A stretch of DNA of 64,000 nt. Source: Alentia gelatinosa. Lineage: Eukaryota > Annelida > Polychaeta > Phyllodocida > Polynoidae. The position numbers and the translations under genes are program-made. Shown piece by piece: positions 1 to 12,000 of this stretch (positions are counted from its first letter, which is position 1; each line of letters begins with the position of its first letter). The stretch is from positions 25,857,716 to 25,921,715 of the forward strand of contig OX465587.1 of NCBI GenBank assembly GCA_950022655.1, written 5' to 3'. Under the pieces are notes generated by a model that saw only the letters and a program-made list of their open reading frames with translations, had not been told where the DNA came from and did no database searches.

Positions 1-165
1 TACAAAAAGCGGTGGTGTTGTAGACATGTGGCTCTGTAAACCACTCGTGGTTGACCTCGTAATACACACGCTAACGCGCGTGTATTACTAAGCGTCAACC
101 TCTGGTTGTTTACGGCCGCCTGTCTAAAAAACCATAGATTATTGTATGTTTACATGTCAAGTATA
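1..165 (+). repeat. Hairpin-rich dispersed repeat, copy 1 (right end only)
   Basis: It contains the foldback right arm: GACATGTGGCTCTGTAAACC and the following bases pair with GGTTGTTTACGGCCGCCTGTC-like sequence 50 bases later around an ACGCTAACGCGCGT centre. The terminal ACCATAGATTATTGT matches the end of the other copies. The left part is cut by the window edge. Confidence 0.7.
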
Positions 166-1858
166 TAAAGATTATTTGAACCTGGCTGACCTCTGTTGCA
201 AGCCGATGCTACCTTGATAAAAAATATATAAAGTATATAAAGACAACTTTTTAATCTAAGCGTTAGTAAACCTATAGAGTTGCTGAGATCACCATCCCTT
301 AATTAACTCTACTTGTACAAGACAAAGTAACCTGTGTGTTTCATCTACTGACTTATATTTGAAAAGTGAAAGGTAAGGTCTGTGAATGCATCAGACATGG
401 TTACCTATATGAAAAGTTTCAGGCCAAATTTTCGGGTGTTTAATCCGAGAGCCGATATTACTGTAGTAAATCAGGAGGACACTGAGAATAGGTTGACTGT
501 GAATGGTGCATGGTAAACATAATGCTCTTTATATACTATGGTGTCAGCAAGCTGAAGCTGCACTATACAAAGTCCTGCTATATCTTGAGGGTTAACAAGA
601 GTCACTGAAGGGTGACACTGCGCCTCAAGGTACCATCCATTGTGCTCAGATTTTAATATGGTGAGTACTCATCTTTTACGTTATCTTAAGTAACAATGTA
701 CTTTTGCCTCCCCTTACCGGGATGCGGTATTACCAAGGGATGAAAGTCGGGACTAACAAAAAAAAAAGTCGGAAATTTTAAACTCTGAAAAGGGAAGCAT
801 TTCTAACATTATTTTGGTCCTGAATGTATATAAAATTTCTAATTATTTTCATCATACTGCTACTTTTAGTACTTGACGATTGATTGAGACATTCCTAATG
901 TCCTTGGTATCAGCAGTTGTAAATATCTAAGACTGACAACACTTGATTCACAACATTTTGTGTGGGTTGTGGGAGTGAAACAGTATCTACAACACACTAC
1001 CTCGCAGATATGGCCTCACATTGCCAAGGACTTGACTACCATTGAGTAAATATTGTCCAAATTATGTCTCATGTTATTTCATTTCAAAATCTCGAAATTT
1101 CGGAAATCCGTCAATTCGCTGTTTACTTTCATCCCTGGATGTCTATAAAGGTAATATATGGTATGAATATGGCGTCTATCTAGTCCAACTTTCCCGAATG
1201 GATGGTACCTTGTTTATCTATTTTTAATCATACTAGTGGAAGGCCCAGCCGAAGAGAAGCAGAAAGGATTGATCATGCATTGTTCGTTCCCCTGTAGATG
1301 CTACGCACCATGTACTAAACCTGATGTGTGATGGATTGTTGTTTGGCTTTATATCTATCTACAATTTCAGTTTATCTGATCAATCAAAAAAATATTCTGA
1401 AGTGATGAATATATAAAGCTAGAATTTACCAACAGATCAACTACATGTATGTTATAATCGAGGAAACATTTTTCTTTTTTATATGACACAAATTCATTTC
1501 TAAACACCTGTCATCTGTATCACAAATCTGTATCTGATTAATATACCTTCTCAGTCATACATTTAATTTATTAGCTGTTGTCTAATGCTGACATCCTAAG
1601 CTCAATTCAAAGTTTACCATGTCTAACAAGGGTCTTGTTGGGTAGCACGTGGCTTGTCTGCCCCGTAATTGGTAGTAGTTCTGGGAGTGGAGCGCTACTA
1701 CCCGTAGAGAGGGCATGTTTCTGTTACCCCACCTTAAACATCCTTCTGGCAGGTTTGTGCAACTCAAAAGGGAAGACCACGGAGGGGAATGCTCCGGTCA
1801 GCTTCACTGAGAGTACACAAAGGGCTACATACTGAATATGGTATAATTATCCACTGAT

Positions 1859-2085
1859 TACAAAGTCCCCATTGGAAATGTATGGGGACTCAGTAAACAA
1901 ATACCAATTGTCTAAAAACTGTCAGATTAGATACTATAATCATCTTATACGGATTCAAATCTATGTCATACGGCCTCAAAGACATCCCTTTGTCCTACAG
2001 AGCAAAAACACTGATATTTAGAATGCTAACGCTCGTGTCACTATGCGTCGACCTCTCGTGGTTTACGATTATTGTCTATACATTC
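1859..2085 (+). repeat. Hairpin-rich dispersed repeat, copy 2 (internally deleted)
   Basis: It starts AGTCCCCAT...ATGGGGACT (9-bp perfect arms, 1864-1890), continues TATACGGATTCAAATCTATG and ends in the CGACCTCTCGTGGTTTACGA arm; the opposite arm of the last hairpin is missing. Confidence 0.7.
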
Positions 2086-2950
2086 ACTGCCACTTCGCTA
2101 GCCAACGTTGTTTTGTGTGTATTGTGTGATAGAGTTCTTTGTGTTTCTGAGGTCATGCAAGCTGAACAACTGTATGAGTGGCGTTCCTAATTTGGTCCTG
2201 GATTCAATCTATTTAGATTTCCTTGTAGATAGCCAAAAGCCTTTTCACGGGAGAGAATTCAGTTTCTTTATATTTTTACATAGACGTATCGTTTGTGTGT
2301 ATTTCTTTACCAGTATTGATGAAGCAGAACTTTCAGCACACGAAAATTGATGGTTAGAGGCTTACCACCTTAGAAAAAACAATCAAAGTCATATAAAAGG
2401 CAACAGCAACTGTGGCCGATATGAAACTACAGATAATCTAACGTCTACCAAGTTTACTAAGCTATAATTCGAAAATCAAAGATCTATCAAAACCGTGCGA
2501 TAAACGGAGACACTACTGGAAAAACACAGATGTGTACTCGCATGGGAGGATATTTTTCCGTCTTCGTATTTATCAATCTTTGCTTTGTAGTTTTTTTTTC
2601 GTCGGTTGAGGGGGCGGGGGAGCAGCAATGTTAACGAGCAGAAAAAACGTCAAAAGATAGGTGTTCACTATGTCTAGTTGATACAAAGTTTCCATACACA
2701 CAGTCCTCTTAGCTTTATGCATGCCTTTTCAGGAGTAGAACCATCTTCATTTACCACGGTTATTCAGAGGTGACATAGCAATATATGTGCAGGCAAAGAG
2801 TGACGTAATTTGAGCAGTAAGAGTAGTGCCAGGCGCCTAGGGAGTCGCTCCTTCAGTCATACCCCACACGTAATCTACCTTGTCGACTGGCGTCCAGTAG
2901 GGTGCGGCCCGACTGGCGGCAGCGCGCCCGTTCACACTAAATGTACCTAC

Positions 2951-3053
2951 CCTGTGGAAACCTCCCACATTTTGATGGTTTTGTCCCGAGAGGCGGACAC
3001 GATGAAGTCGCCGCTCGGCATGAAAGTTACACTTGAAACGTTGTGGTCGTGCC
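2951..3053 (-). CDS. PAFAH1B1: LIS1 WD40 blade 3 exon, the last LIS1 exon in the window
   Basis: The acceptor CTCCGCAG ends at 3054 and the donor GTAGGT starts at 2950. The 103 bases complete a split Gly codon, then encode [20 protein letters not shown] and [13 protein letters not shown] plus two bases of a Gly codon. The next exon, which should start with the family's YCVKTFTGH segment, is not visible in 1-2950. Confidence 0.96.
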
Positions 3054-6000
3054 CTGCGGAGAGAGAGAGGTGAGAGAGGGTCAGAGGTCGTGCACGTGTT
3101 ACATGCTTACTTAGCGTGCTCTTACTGCACGCCTTTTATTCCCACGTCTAACGGGCAACTGATGCAGCATTAAGGGAAAACGTAGTCACTGAGCCCGTAG
3201 GGATAACTGTTCAAGGTATTTTGTATCATGATAAATATGCCCTGACACCGGAGGCGCATAATTCACATCATTAACTAGTTCCTAAAGCGCTAACGTACTA
3301 CAGCTGGTGAAATGACACTAGGGTGTAGTATTTTATGGCTTGCATTAGTCACCCAGCGTATCGATAAGGCTAAATATACTGTTTGAATACCTGTGTTAAA
3401 GCCAGTGTAAAGATGCCAAGCATGTTATACAAATCATTATCATTCACAAATATTGTCTTTTCTCGTTTTTTATTTTGCTTCATTAAAAAGTTTTGTACTA
3501 CATGTTTTTTTAAAGGGACAATAAAAGAAACTCTCATTCTATGGGTTCGTAGTTTATGTTAGAAAACCCAACATGTTCTTTTTTTATGCACCCTGAACAA
3601 TAGCATCAGGAACAGTACGTAATGAAACATGGGACAATCTAACGATCGCTAGGATATCATTTTCTGATTAATTCTATTTTTGCAAGGAGTAAATCCGAGA
3701 TAATCCAGAGGAAGATGGTGCCTTCTTTGTCGATGAAAGGTACTTACCACGCATTGTTTTTACACATTCGTAGCCTTGAAAGTCCCATAATTTTACCGTC
3801 ATGTCTGCTGAACAAGAAACTGCAAGAAGGACGAACGTATGTTACTCCTACAATTAAGCTAAGATCATTTAAAAACAGATGCTAAAATGGACTGCGGCTA
3901 AAGTAATGAAATAACATTGCCTATTTCTCTTCGCTCAATAGCTTTGTTTTGTTTTATACAGTCCGACTCACTTTCATGATTTTGTTTGGAAACTAAATAA
4001 GCCTCTTAGTGTTTCATGGGGAAAAAACCCGTACCCAAATTTACTTTCACAAATAATATGAAATGGTAAATACTTTAATAATTATATTGGTATTATAGAG
4101 GAGCTGGTTCAAGCTGATGGGATGGAGCACTTGTTTGACTAATTCTAGCGAACGAAGCTACCAAAACTATGGCCCATATGATGATATCTTTATAATAAGT
4201 TATCAGGACAGTATAAGAAAGAAAATTCGAGTCAACCATCTAATACGAAATATCTTTAATAAAAGTATAGAACTTATTGGTCGCTACTGAGTAGGATACG
4301 AAAAGCCATATCCTACTCAGTAGCATACAGCCTTTTCTTTAGAATACAGTACCAAACGTCACGGTAACGATATAAGATTTCTTTTTAATAGACAACCGAA
4401 AGGTGGCTAATAAATAAAACATTACCACGATTTTGATCTGCGTGGTCGACTTCTCCTGGTAGTTGACACTACGCAATCTTCGTCAACTACACAGAGAATA
4501 CGACCATGCCGATAAAAATCATAGTATGTGTATTTCTCTCCGTGGTCAACATACATTCGGACTAACAATCTATGATATTGACAGATATTTAAGATGACCA
4601 ATATATAGCTACTGTTTATTTGTAAAAATGAAGATGAAACGAGATGTAAAACCCTCCATGTTGGGAGCTTACCGCTGATGGACGTCCCAAGTAAAATAAA
4701 GAATTTCAACCAAAAAAAACCCAAACAACAACAACAACAGTACACACATGCCGAGCCGCTCACCTAGCCATTTGCCTGTGTGATCAAAGGAGATGTCCTG
4801 CACGGAGTCAGTGTGTCCCTTCAGTGTACGCTCGTAGTCGCCCGTCTCGTAGTCCCACACCTTGATTGTGGCGTCCTCGGAAGCGGACACCATCACGGAG
4901 TAGACCGGGTGGAAGATGATGCGCGTGATGGGAGACCGGTGGCCGCTCAGCGAGTACTTCTCCGGGGGGCGCGGGATCCACTCGGTGGGCGAGCGCTTGT
5001 CGCGGGACGGCAGGCCGCCCATGTTGTTCTCCTTCTCCGACTCGGCCAGTTTGGCTTCGAGGTCCATCACCTGTTACAAGCACACAGGCACTTTTTATTA
5101 TTATTTTAAAAAAATAAAAAATTCTAACAAGTTTTGATGATGAATTATTTATTATATAATTATGGTAAATTAATGATTCCAATTTCTCTGGGGTAGAGAT
5201 CACCTCGTGTTGTTTATTTGTACCCTAAAAAATTTTTTTTTGTACATTGGACCATACACCTCGTCTACACGCACTTCTTCTCTACTAATTAAGTTTTATT
5301 AGAGTAACAACTGAATAGAATCACCGAACTCAGCATAGAGTCGGTCTTCCGTTCGGGCCTTCTTAGGCCACTTTACAACACAGCAGAGATATCTACTATA
5401 TAATTAAATTTCAATAGTATCCAGTGTCGCCATAACACAACCTCTAAACAATAATTTCCACGGGGATTCGGATTTTTTCTTCTCACGATTCAAGCGGTAG
5501 CTGTGAGAGAACAAACATCTAGCTACTTCCCGTAACAGGATTGGCAAATTGAAAAACAATCTAAAACAATCCTATGCCTGAGAACAGAACCGCACAGGTA
5601 GAAAAACAAACTATCCTCTCGGTCTCCGCTCTCCTTTATGTGAATAGAATGACACTAGCATATTTTCTGAAATACTGCGAGTATAGAAGAGGCCTCATTT
5701 ATACCTCATTTCACCCTTCTAATAAACAAAATGATCTTCAATGACATTGAATTGTACGTTAATATTACGGAATTCAATAATCTGCAAGAAGCATTTCTCG
5801 TATCCAATTAATTAATATCCTAAAGAACACACTCGTTTGTAGGGGACGTTGGGGCCTCGCACAGGTATAGGTTTTCCGCTATAAACTGTTCCAAGTTTAT
5901 CATCCTTTATAAGAATGGCTATAAAATGCTCTCAAACTTTCCATGTTAATCTTATAACAAATGCATATTCGATTATCATAAATATATGAAAGACTAACCT

Positions 6001-9000
6001 TTTTCTGTAAGCGAATAACTGACGTCCATTTCTTTTCTAAGAGGCCTGCGTATTTCTTTTCTATATCACCCGGCTGGAAAAAAGGAGAGAGAAAACACTT
6101 TTAGGCACTCAAGATGTCGACGATAAACGATGCCTAACACAGCAGACAGTGTGAAGCAACAAGACATGGCTCGTGCGAAATGTAAGTATAGTGGAAAAAA
6201 ATTCCTTCTAGAAAATAAAGTGCCCAGATTATCCCGATTATTCCACGCAAAAATAACAACAACTCTGGGTCGCGTTAAATTACTTACTACAGGGTCACAC
6301 TTCTAGTAGAAACAATTATTGCTGTTGATGGATTATAACCACTAAGAATTGCCACAACTGTTATGGAGAAAAATAGTATACATAAGTCTTCTAGATTGTT
6401 TCTAGATCAGGCAAAGTCAATTACATACATGTATTAACAAAACGAAACAAACAACACCCCAAGACAACGTTTTCGTGTCAACTGCCGTGATTCTCTAAGG
6501 GACTTATGAAAGGTAGATTTGAGCATGGGAGACTCACGCTCAGATACGCTGCCTTATTGTAGAGGTTGGAGAGGTTTGATAGACTCAGAGCTTGCTGCAA
6601 AACCTAGCCCTTCACTATCTGCTTGACAATTGTGTGACATTGGTAGGACGCAGAGACCCAGTGTCTTAGTCTTAGGGACGTGTCCAGCTGACCATGATGA
6701 CCAGTCACAACAGACAGAAATACCTCATTGACCCACTAGTGATCGTTATATTTGGTCCACAAAGGCTGGGCGTAAAGTGGGTTGTAGAAAATGGCCCAGA
6801 GAATAAAGAAAAGCCAAACGTTTTAATTGTTTTTGATTTTTTAATATATCCACGATCATTCAACAAAGGTGGACAAGCCATTTGTAATTAGCTTAAAGGG
6901 GTAAGACCGCGTCCGAAATACAGAACTTTCACCTTGCAAGTCAGCGCTTCATCCTTGTACCCGGTTGTCACCCCAGAGGAGGGATTGAAATAGTATTCCT
7001 CGCCGTATTTGGGAGTCAGTGGAAAATAGGGCCACGTTGGAGTATTTCAGCATTTTTCAATAAAATATATAGTGGAGTAAATCGGTCAATAAAACTGCCC
7101 ACTCACAGAATGCATGAATCTCCAAAAACCCGCTCCTGAATAAGGCATATCGTTGCCTCAGGTTATAAACTTCCACAAAATGAGAGACACAGTGTCATTG
7201 TTGTATATGATTTTCTACGAATGAGATCTGATTCATGGAAATTTTCTCCTCCAAACTCGAGCAACAGCTATAAGGGTGACTATCATCTCATCCCAATCGA
7301 CATTCCATACCAGTCGCCAACAGAACGACAAATTCCACCCCATCTGCTTCCAATGCCTGAGAAACAGGACCTACCAAACATTCCAAGCTGGACATCTATA
7401 CCCAGCCCACGAAGCGAATTTCCACCAATTGACTTTGACGACTTATTTTGAACTGCTATAGACTTACTTATATCATTACTACATAACCATGAAATGACAA
7501 ATCTGAACTGAACAATTAGAACTATCAATCCCAGGGAGAATTTCAACTTAATTTTTTTCTCATAATAACTAAATGCAATCTTATGGAATCATAGAGATCT
7601 CAACAATTTTGATCACGTGCACTGATCCTTAAAAGCGATCCGGATCCTTAAAAGCGATCCCAAATGCACTTCAGTAACCATTGTGAATCCACAACCAATC
7701 TGATCCCTGAAGAAGGTACTAAAATACCGAAACATGTCGGAATATTACACCAAACACTGATGTCTCCTTATAATTTCTACTTAAGAAGATCAGACAAGTC
7801 TGGTTTTGAGGGAATATTTTGTTGAGTTTAAAAATACATTTATATTCATACCGCCTCGCTGAATCATGCTAAATACATTTCAGTGTGCTTGCAATAGACA
7901 TATTTGTGTGTGTTTAGGAGTAAAGAATTAGAAGTTAACTCACGAGATGAAAATAACTTGCTCCATACTCTTGACCACAGAGTAATTCACAAAGCGAAGC
8001 TGAGTGAATTACGAAACGGTCAAATGAGGTGGAGTTTGGACCAAGCTATTTTGATGAGTGGGTTTCTGATTTTATCTCACCCTATATCATTATTGATTGA
8101 TGAAATAAGGCACCCAATTCGCCATCAAGGATTCCATACACTACCTTCACGTCCATGGAAAATAAGTTCCTAATGTTAAGCCTATGGAGAAAAATATAGG
8201 GGTGACATAATAAACCTGCCTCATCACCATAAGATTGTAGGAGAGAATAAAAGTGTAATACTTGTTTACTTACCATGTCTGCCTCTTTTTTAAATTCTTG
8301 CATGGCGTTCATATAGCCATTTGCACTTAGGTAGTCTGCTATAGCTTTATTCCTGCAAAGATAAGACGGAGACACAAACTAAGTAAGAATGAAGTGAAAT
8401 TAACATGGGAGAGATATTGTAAGTAGAAAATACCATGTCAAAATAAATAGGAGCATACACACACTGTCTAATTGAAATACGATGAATATAACATCATGAT
8501 CCGCCTGTCATAGACTTATTTTGATTTTGATTTTCAAATGTTTACCTGAACTGTTCATACAGACCGTAAAAGGTGGTCATGTATAGAATATACAGAATCA
8601 AGTGAACCACCAAAAAGCCCTAAAAAAATCACTGTTTGGCCAAGGTCTTAAAAAGACACACAAAACACACTCTTTTTCCCATAAGAACGCCCTCTCTACT
8701 GCCGGCAGCCGGCCCTCGATCTATTTACGAGCCCACTCGGCGGGAATATACAACAGAACGAGCTAAGTTGGTAGTAACCGATGTTTTCATATTGAACCAG
8801 TATTCAGCACCTTTAGTGCACCTAAGTTGACCTGATAACTGTGTCCATGCTAGGGACGAATCAATAATTCCACATTTTGCCCAAATAAAATCTGCCTGGG
8901 GTTAACTGCTTGTTGGGTCTGTGAGAGATAATCTATCTAATCCATTCTGTCCATCTGTACATGCGTCATTGTGTTCATAGTTATACCCACAAATGATGAA

Positions 9001-12000
9001 AGCTAACTTAAAAAGCTGGCCTGGCTTCAATGTCTGTAACAGTCTTTTAGAGACAGCTCTGTGGTTAGTTCTAATAACACACACCAGATGGAGCGTCGGG
9101 GACTCTCCTAACGGGCGCCATCGCGATTCACTGACGCACTTGTTCCAATAACCACGGACTTGGATGACCATATATGCCTATGCCATAACCATGACGTAAA
9201 CACCAAGCCGGTTTAAGTATATGGAGGTGCATTACTACCTTTCTGAGCAGCATAATACAAAACTAATTTGTGATGAATGAAAATTAGAATACTTGTTTGT
9301 TTAACTGAACTCTAAAGATATACAGATTATATTTTTCTCACGACCCTTATAACAGAATGTCAGGTGGGGGTAAAAAAAAAGTGGAAATATTTTTCATATG
9401 CAATTTCGTGCCTCAGAGACACCCTAAAAACATATCGGTGTCGGCAACAGGTTGGGGCTTAAGATGTATGCGGAGGTTCAAACTGTTGTCTTATTGGTAA
9501 GCATTAGTACTATCTTTTTCTTACACAAAGAAAAATAATTTTATAAATTAAAAATGAAAAGATGGATGTCCATGGAAAAGTGCAAAGCTGCCATCTCCGT
9601 GGTGATACAGGAATGATGGTTACTGGAATTTATTGGAGTTGGTGTGTAGCCATCATTCAGAGGGATGTGAGTGTGTTAAAATATTGTTGGAGATATACAA
9701 TATTCTCACATGTGTATGTCACTGAGTGTGTTGTCAATGTAGGCACACTTGACATATACTCAGCCCCGTGACCTCACTTCTGAACCAACAAGAAAATTCT
9801 ACTCTCACCCGACCCCAACACACACATTAACCAGAAGAGTACATTACACTGCGCTGTAAGTGTATGCCATTAACAGGCATCTTATTTCACCAACATACCT
9901 CGATCTACATCCCCCACCCCCCGCCCCGATACACACACCTTCATCGTCATCTGGTAATTAGTACCGACCTCGATCACACAGCACCAACATTCACTCGACG
10001 ATACAAGAATGGTTTTCCAGAACAGGCTCCACCTTCTTTGGAGGTCACTCAGTAAACTTTTAATGTTTATATCTTCCAAAGGAACAAATTCTATATACAA
10101 ACTGAAATGACCCTTGCCTGTAAGGTGGATATTTGGTAATGCATGTTACCTCACACTGCATGCGGCCAACACTTCATATCGGAGAGCTGACTGAGCGCCA
10201 ACTCAAACTTCATGTTGCACAACAAGGCCACTCGATGCCTTATGCAAGACGGACATTATTTCTTTGTGCTAATTCTCATTCTCCCCATAAACGACACGGA
10301 TGCCTTAACCGTATAGATATGATCACAACATTGGTAATTGTCAGGTCAACCAAGTGAAACCACTTATTGAGACCGATTATCATTTTGGACGACGTTGTAT
10401 TTTCTAACAGTGCCCCCGGCCGTTATGTGCTCATATAGCGCGGTAAGATAGCCATCTCTGTTGGGATCTCTGCGATCGTTGGCACGGGATCAGAATAGAG
10501 CCCCCCCCCCCCCCCCCCCCTCTTCACCTCTCTACTCCACCTACAGCCTGCGGGAGGTGGAGAACGTGGGGCAAAGAGAGGCGAGCCACTGGGAAGTTAA
10601 TGACGGGAGAACTGAGGGGAGGATGCCCCATGGGTTACCAAGTCCCCATTAAAATGTATGGAGCACAGTAAACCACTACCCATTGTTTTGGACATTTCCT
10701 TGTTTGGTTTACCTCACTCTATTGGAGATTCATTGGCCTTGCCTCCCTGATTATTAGAGGCCGTAAACTACAACCATGGTTTATGGCTTTTATCGAATTT
10801 CTAGGAATAGAAATTATCATTTGTGACCTACAAGAATCGATAGTTTTGGGACAGTCAGCTCTGTAAACACCTCGAGGTTAACGACATAATACATGACAAA
10901 CTCTCGTGGTCCACGACCGCCCGTCAAAAAATATTTTGAAAAAAGACGAAATCACCTGGGGAATTTCTCGCCCCAAAACCCTGCATTGTGTCAAAAACAT
11001 TCAATGCTTTTCTGATTTGAGGTTTGCAGATTAATACCAAAGGTGGAGCGTACACTATATTTGTCTGATCTGTTGCTACATCGTTTAAAAGGGGATTGTA
11101 ATATTGCCTGCTCAAGTGAACATATCAGGCCAAACACTAACTTATTGTGTGACTTCTCCAAAAGGGGTTGAGTTCTCCATTCATTTAGGTGGGAGGGGGG
11201 GGGGGGGGGTTCGTTTCGGGGCAAGTTCACCAGTAACCTTTAAGATCCTGTAAAAGCTAAATCTAATTAAGGCGACTAATAGGGAATACGATTACGATAT
11301 AGCACGATACTCCTTGTCGACGCTGGTATCTTTCTGTAGTGTAAACATCCAGGCTATTGATGCCAGCACGCAGCAGAACGCCTTCACAACAAAGGCCCAG
11401 GGTCAAAGTGATATGGGGTTTTAGTTAGTATCGCCCTATTTGTATAACAACTGAATATAAACACAAACCTAAACTGAAGTTTATCACCTAACATCAGTCG
11501 TTGCCGCCTCATGCCAATTAAAGATCAAAGATGGGCGGATACCCCTTCATCCTGTGTTGGGGTGAGGAGAGGTGGGGTTTGTTTACATTGGAGGGACAGG
11601 GGTTGTATTCATCAATTATTCGCCAAATTGATTTAATGAAAATCGATGTTCCGTATCTCAATTGACCCCTCATGTGACTATTCCAACATAGATTGTCAAT
11701 ACGTGTTAATCAATATGGAATATATTTTTCAACAATCATTATGAAGTGTAGATTATCAGTGATGTCAGTTGGGGTCAGGAAAAAAAAGTGGAAATATTTT
11801 TCATGTGGAATTTGCTGCATCAGACACACCGTAAAAACTGGAAAAACGTGTCAGTGTCAACCATGGTGTGAGGCTGAGGTTTTTTGAGGAGGTTCAAGCC
11901 AGTTGTCTTTGTCTTTTTGTGTGAACGCAGCTCAGTTGATATTATCTTTGCTTTACACGAGGAAAAATAATTTTATATAATGAAAATGAAAATTTGGATT

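Larger units (their letters stand above)
1..2950. other. LIS1 intron running off the left edge
   Basis: No LIS1 exon is recognisable here on the minus strand. The stretch contains two copies of the hairpin-rich dispersed repeat (1-165 and 1859-2085), otherwise AT-rich sequence. The first 150 bases of the intron (about 2800-2945) are unusually GC-rich but do not encode WD40 sequence in any frame. Confidence 0.75.
3820..8273. other. Short LIS1 introns between exons 8352-8274 and 3819-3748
   Basis: The introns are 3820-4763, 5071-5998 and 6074-8273, all with GT-AG ends in the minus-strand sense; a further one is 3054-3747. They are AT-rich. Notable contents are a perfect hairpin at 4284-4323, one copy of a paired dispersed repeat near 5290-5400, a Pro/Ser-rich open frame on the plus strand at 7221-7451, a short direct repeat at 7625-7661 and a hammerhead-like motif at 7707-7740. 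Confidence 0.8.

Noticed and set aside
4780..5109. Plus-strand and alternative minus-strand frames over the big LIS1 exon
   Set aside because: They are shadows of the GC-rich exon 5070-4764, whose minus-strand frame is near-identical to known LIS1.
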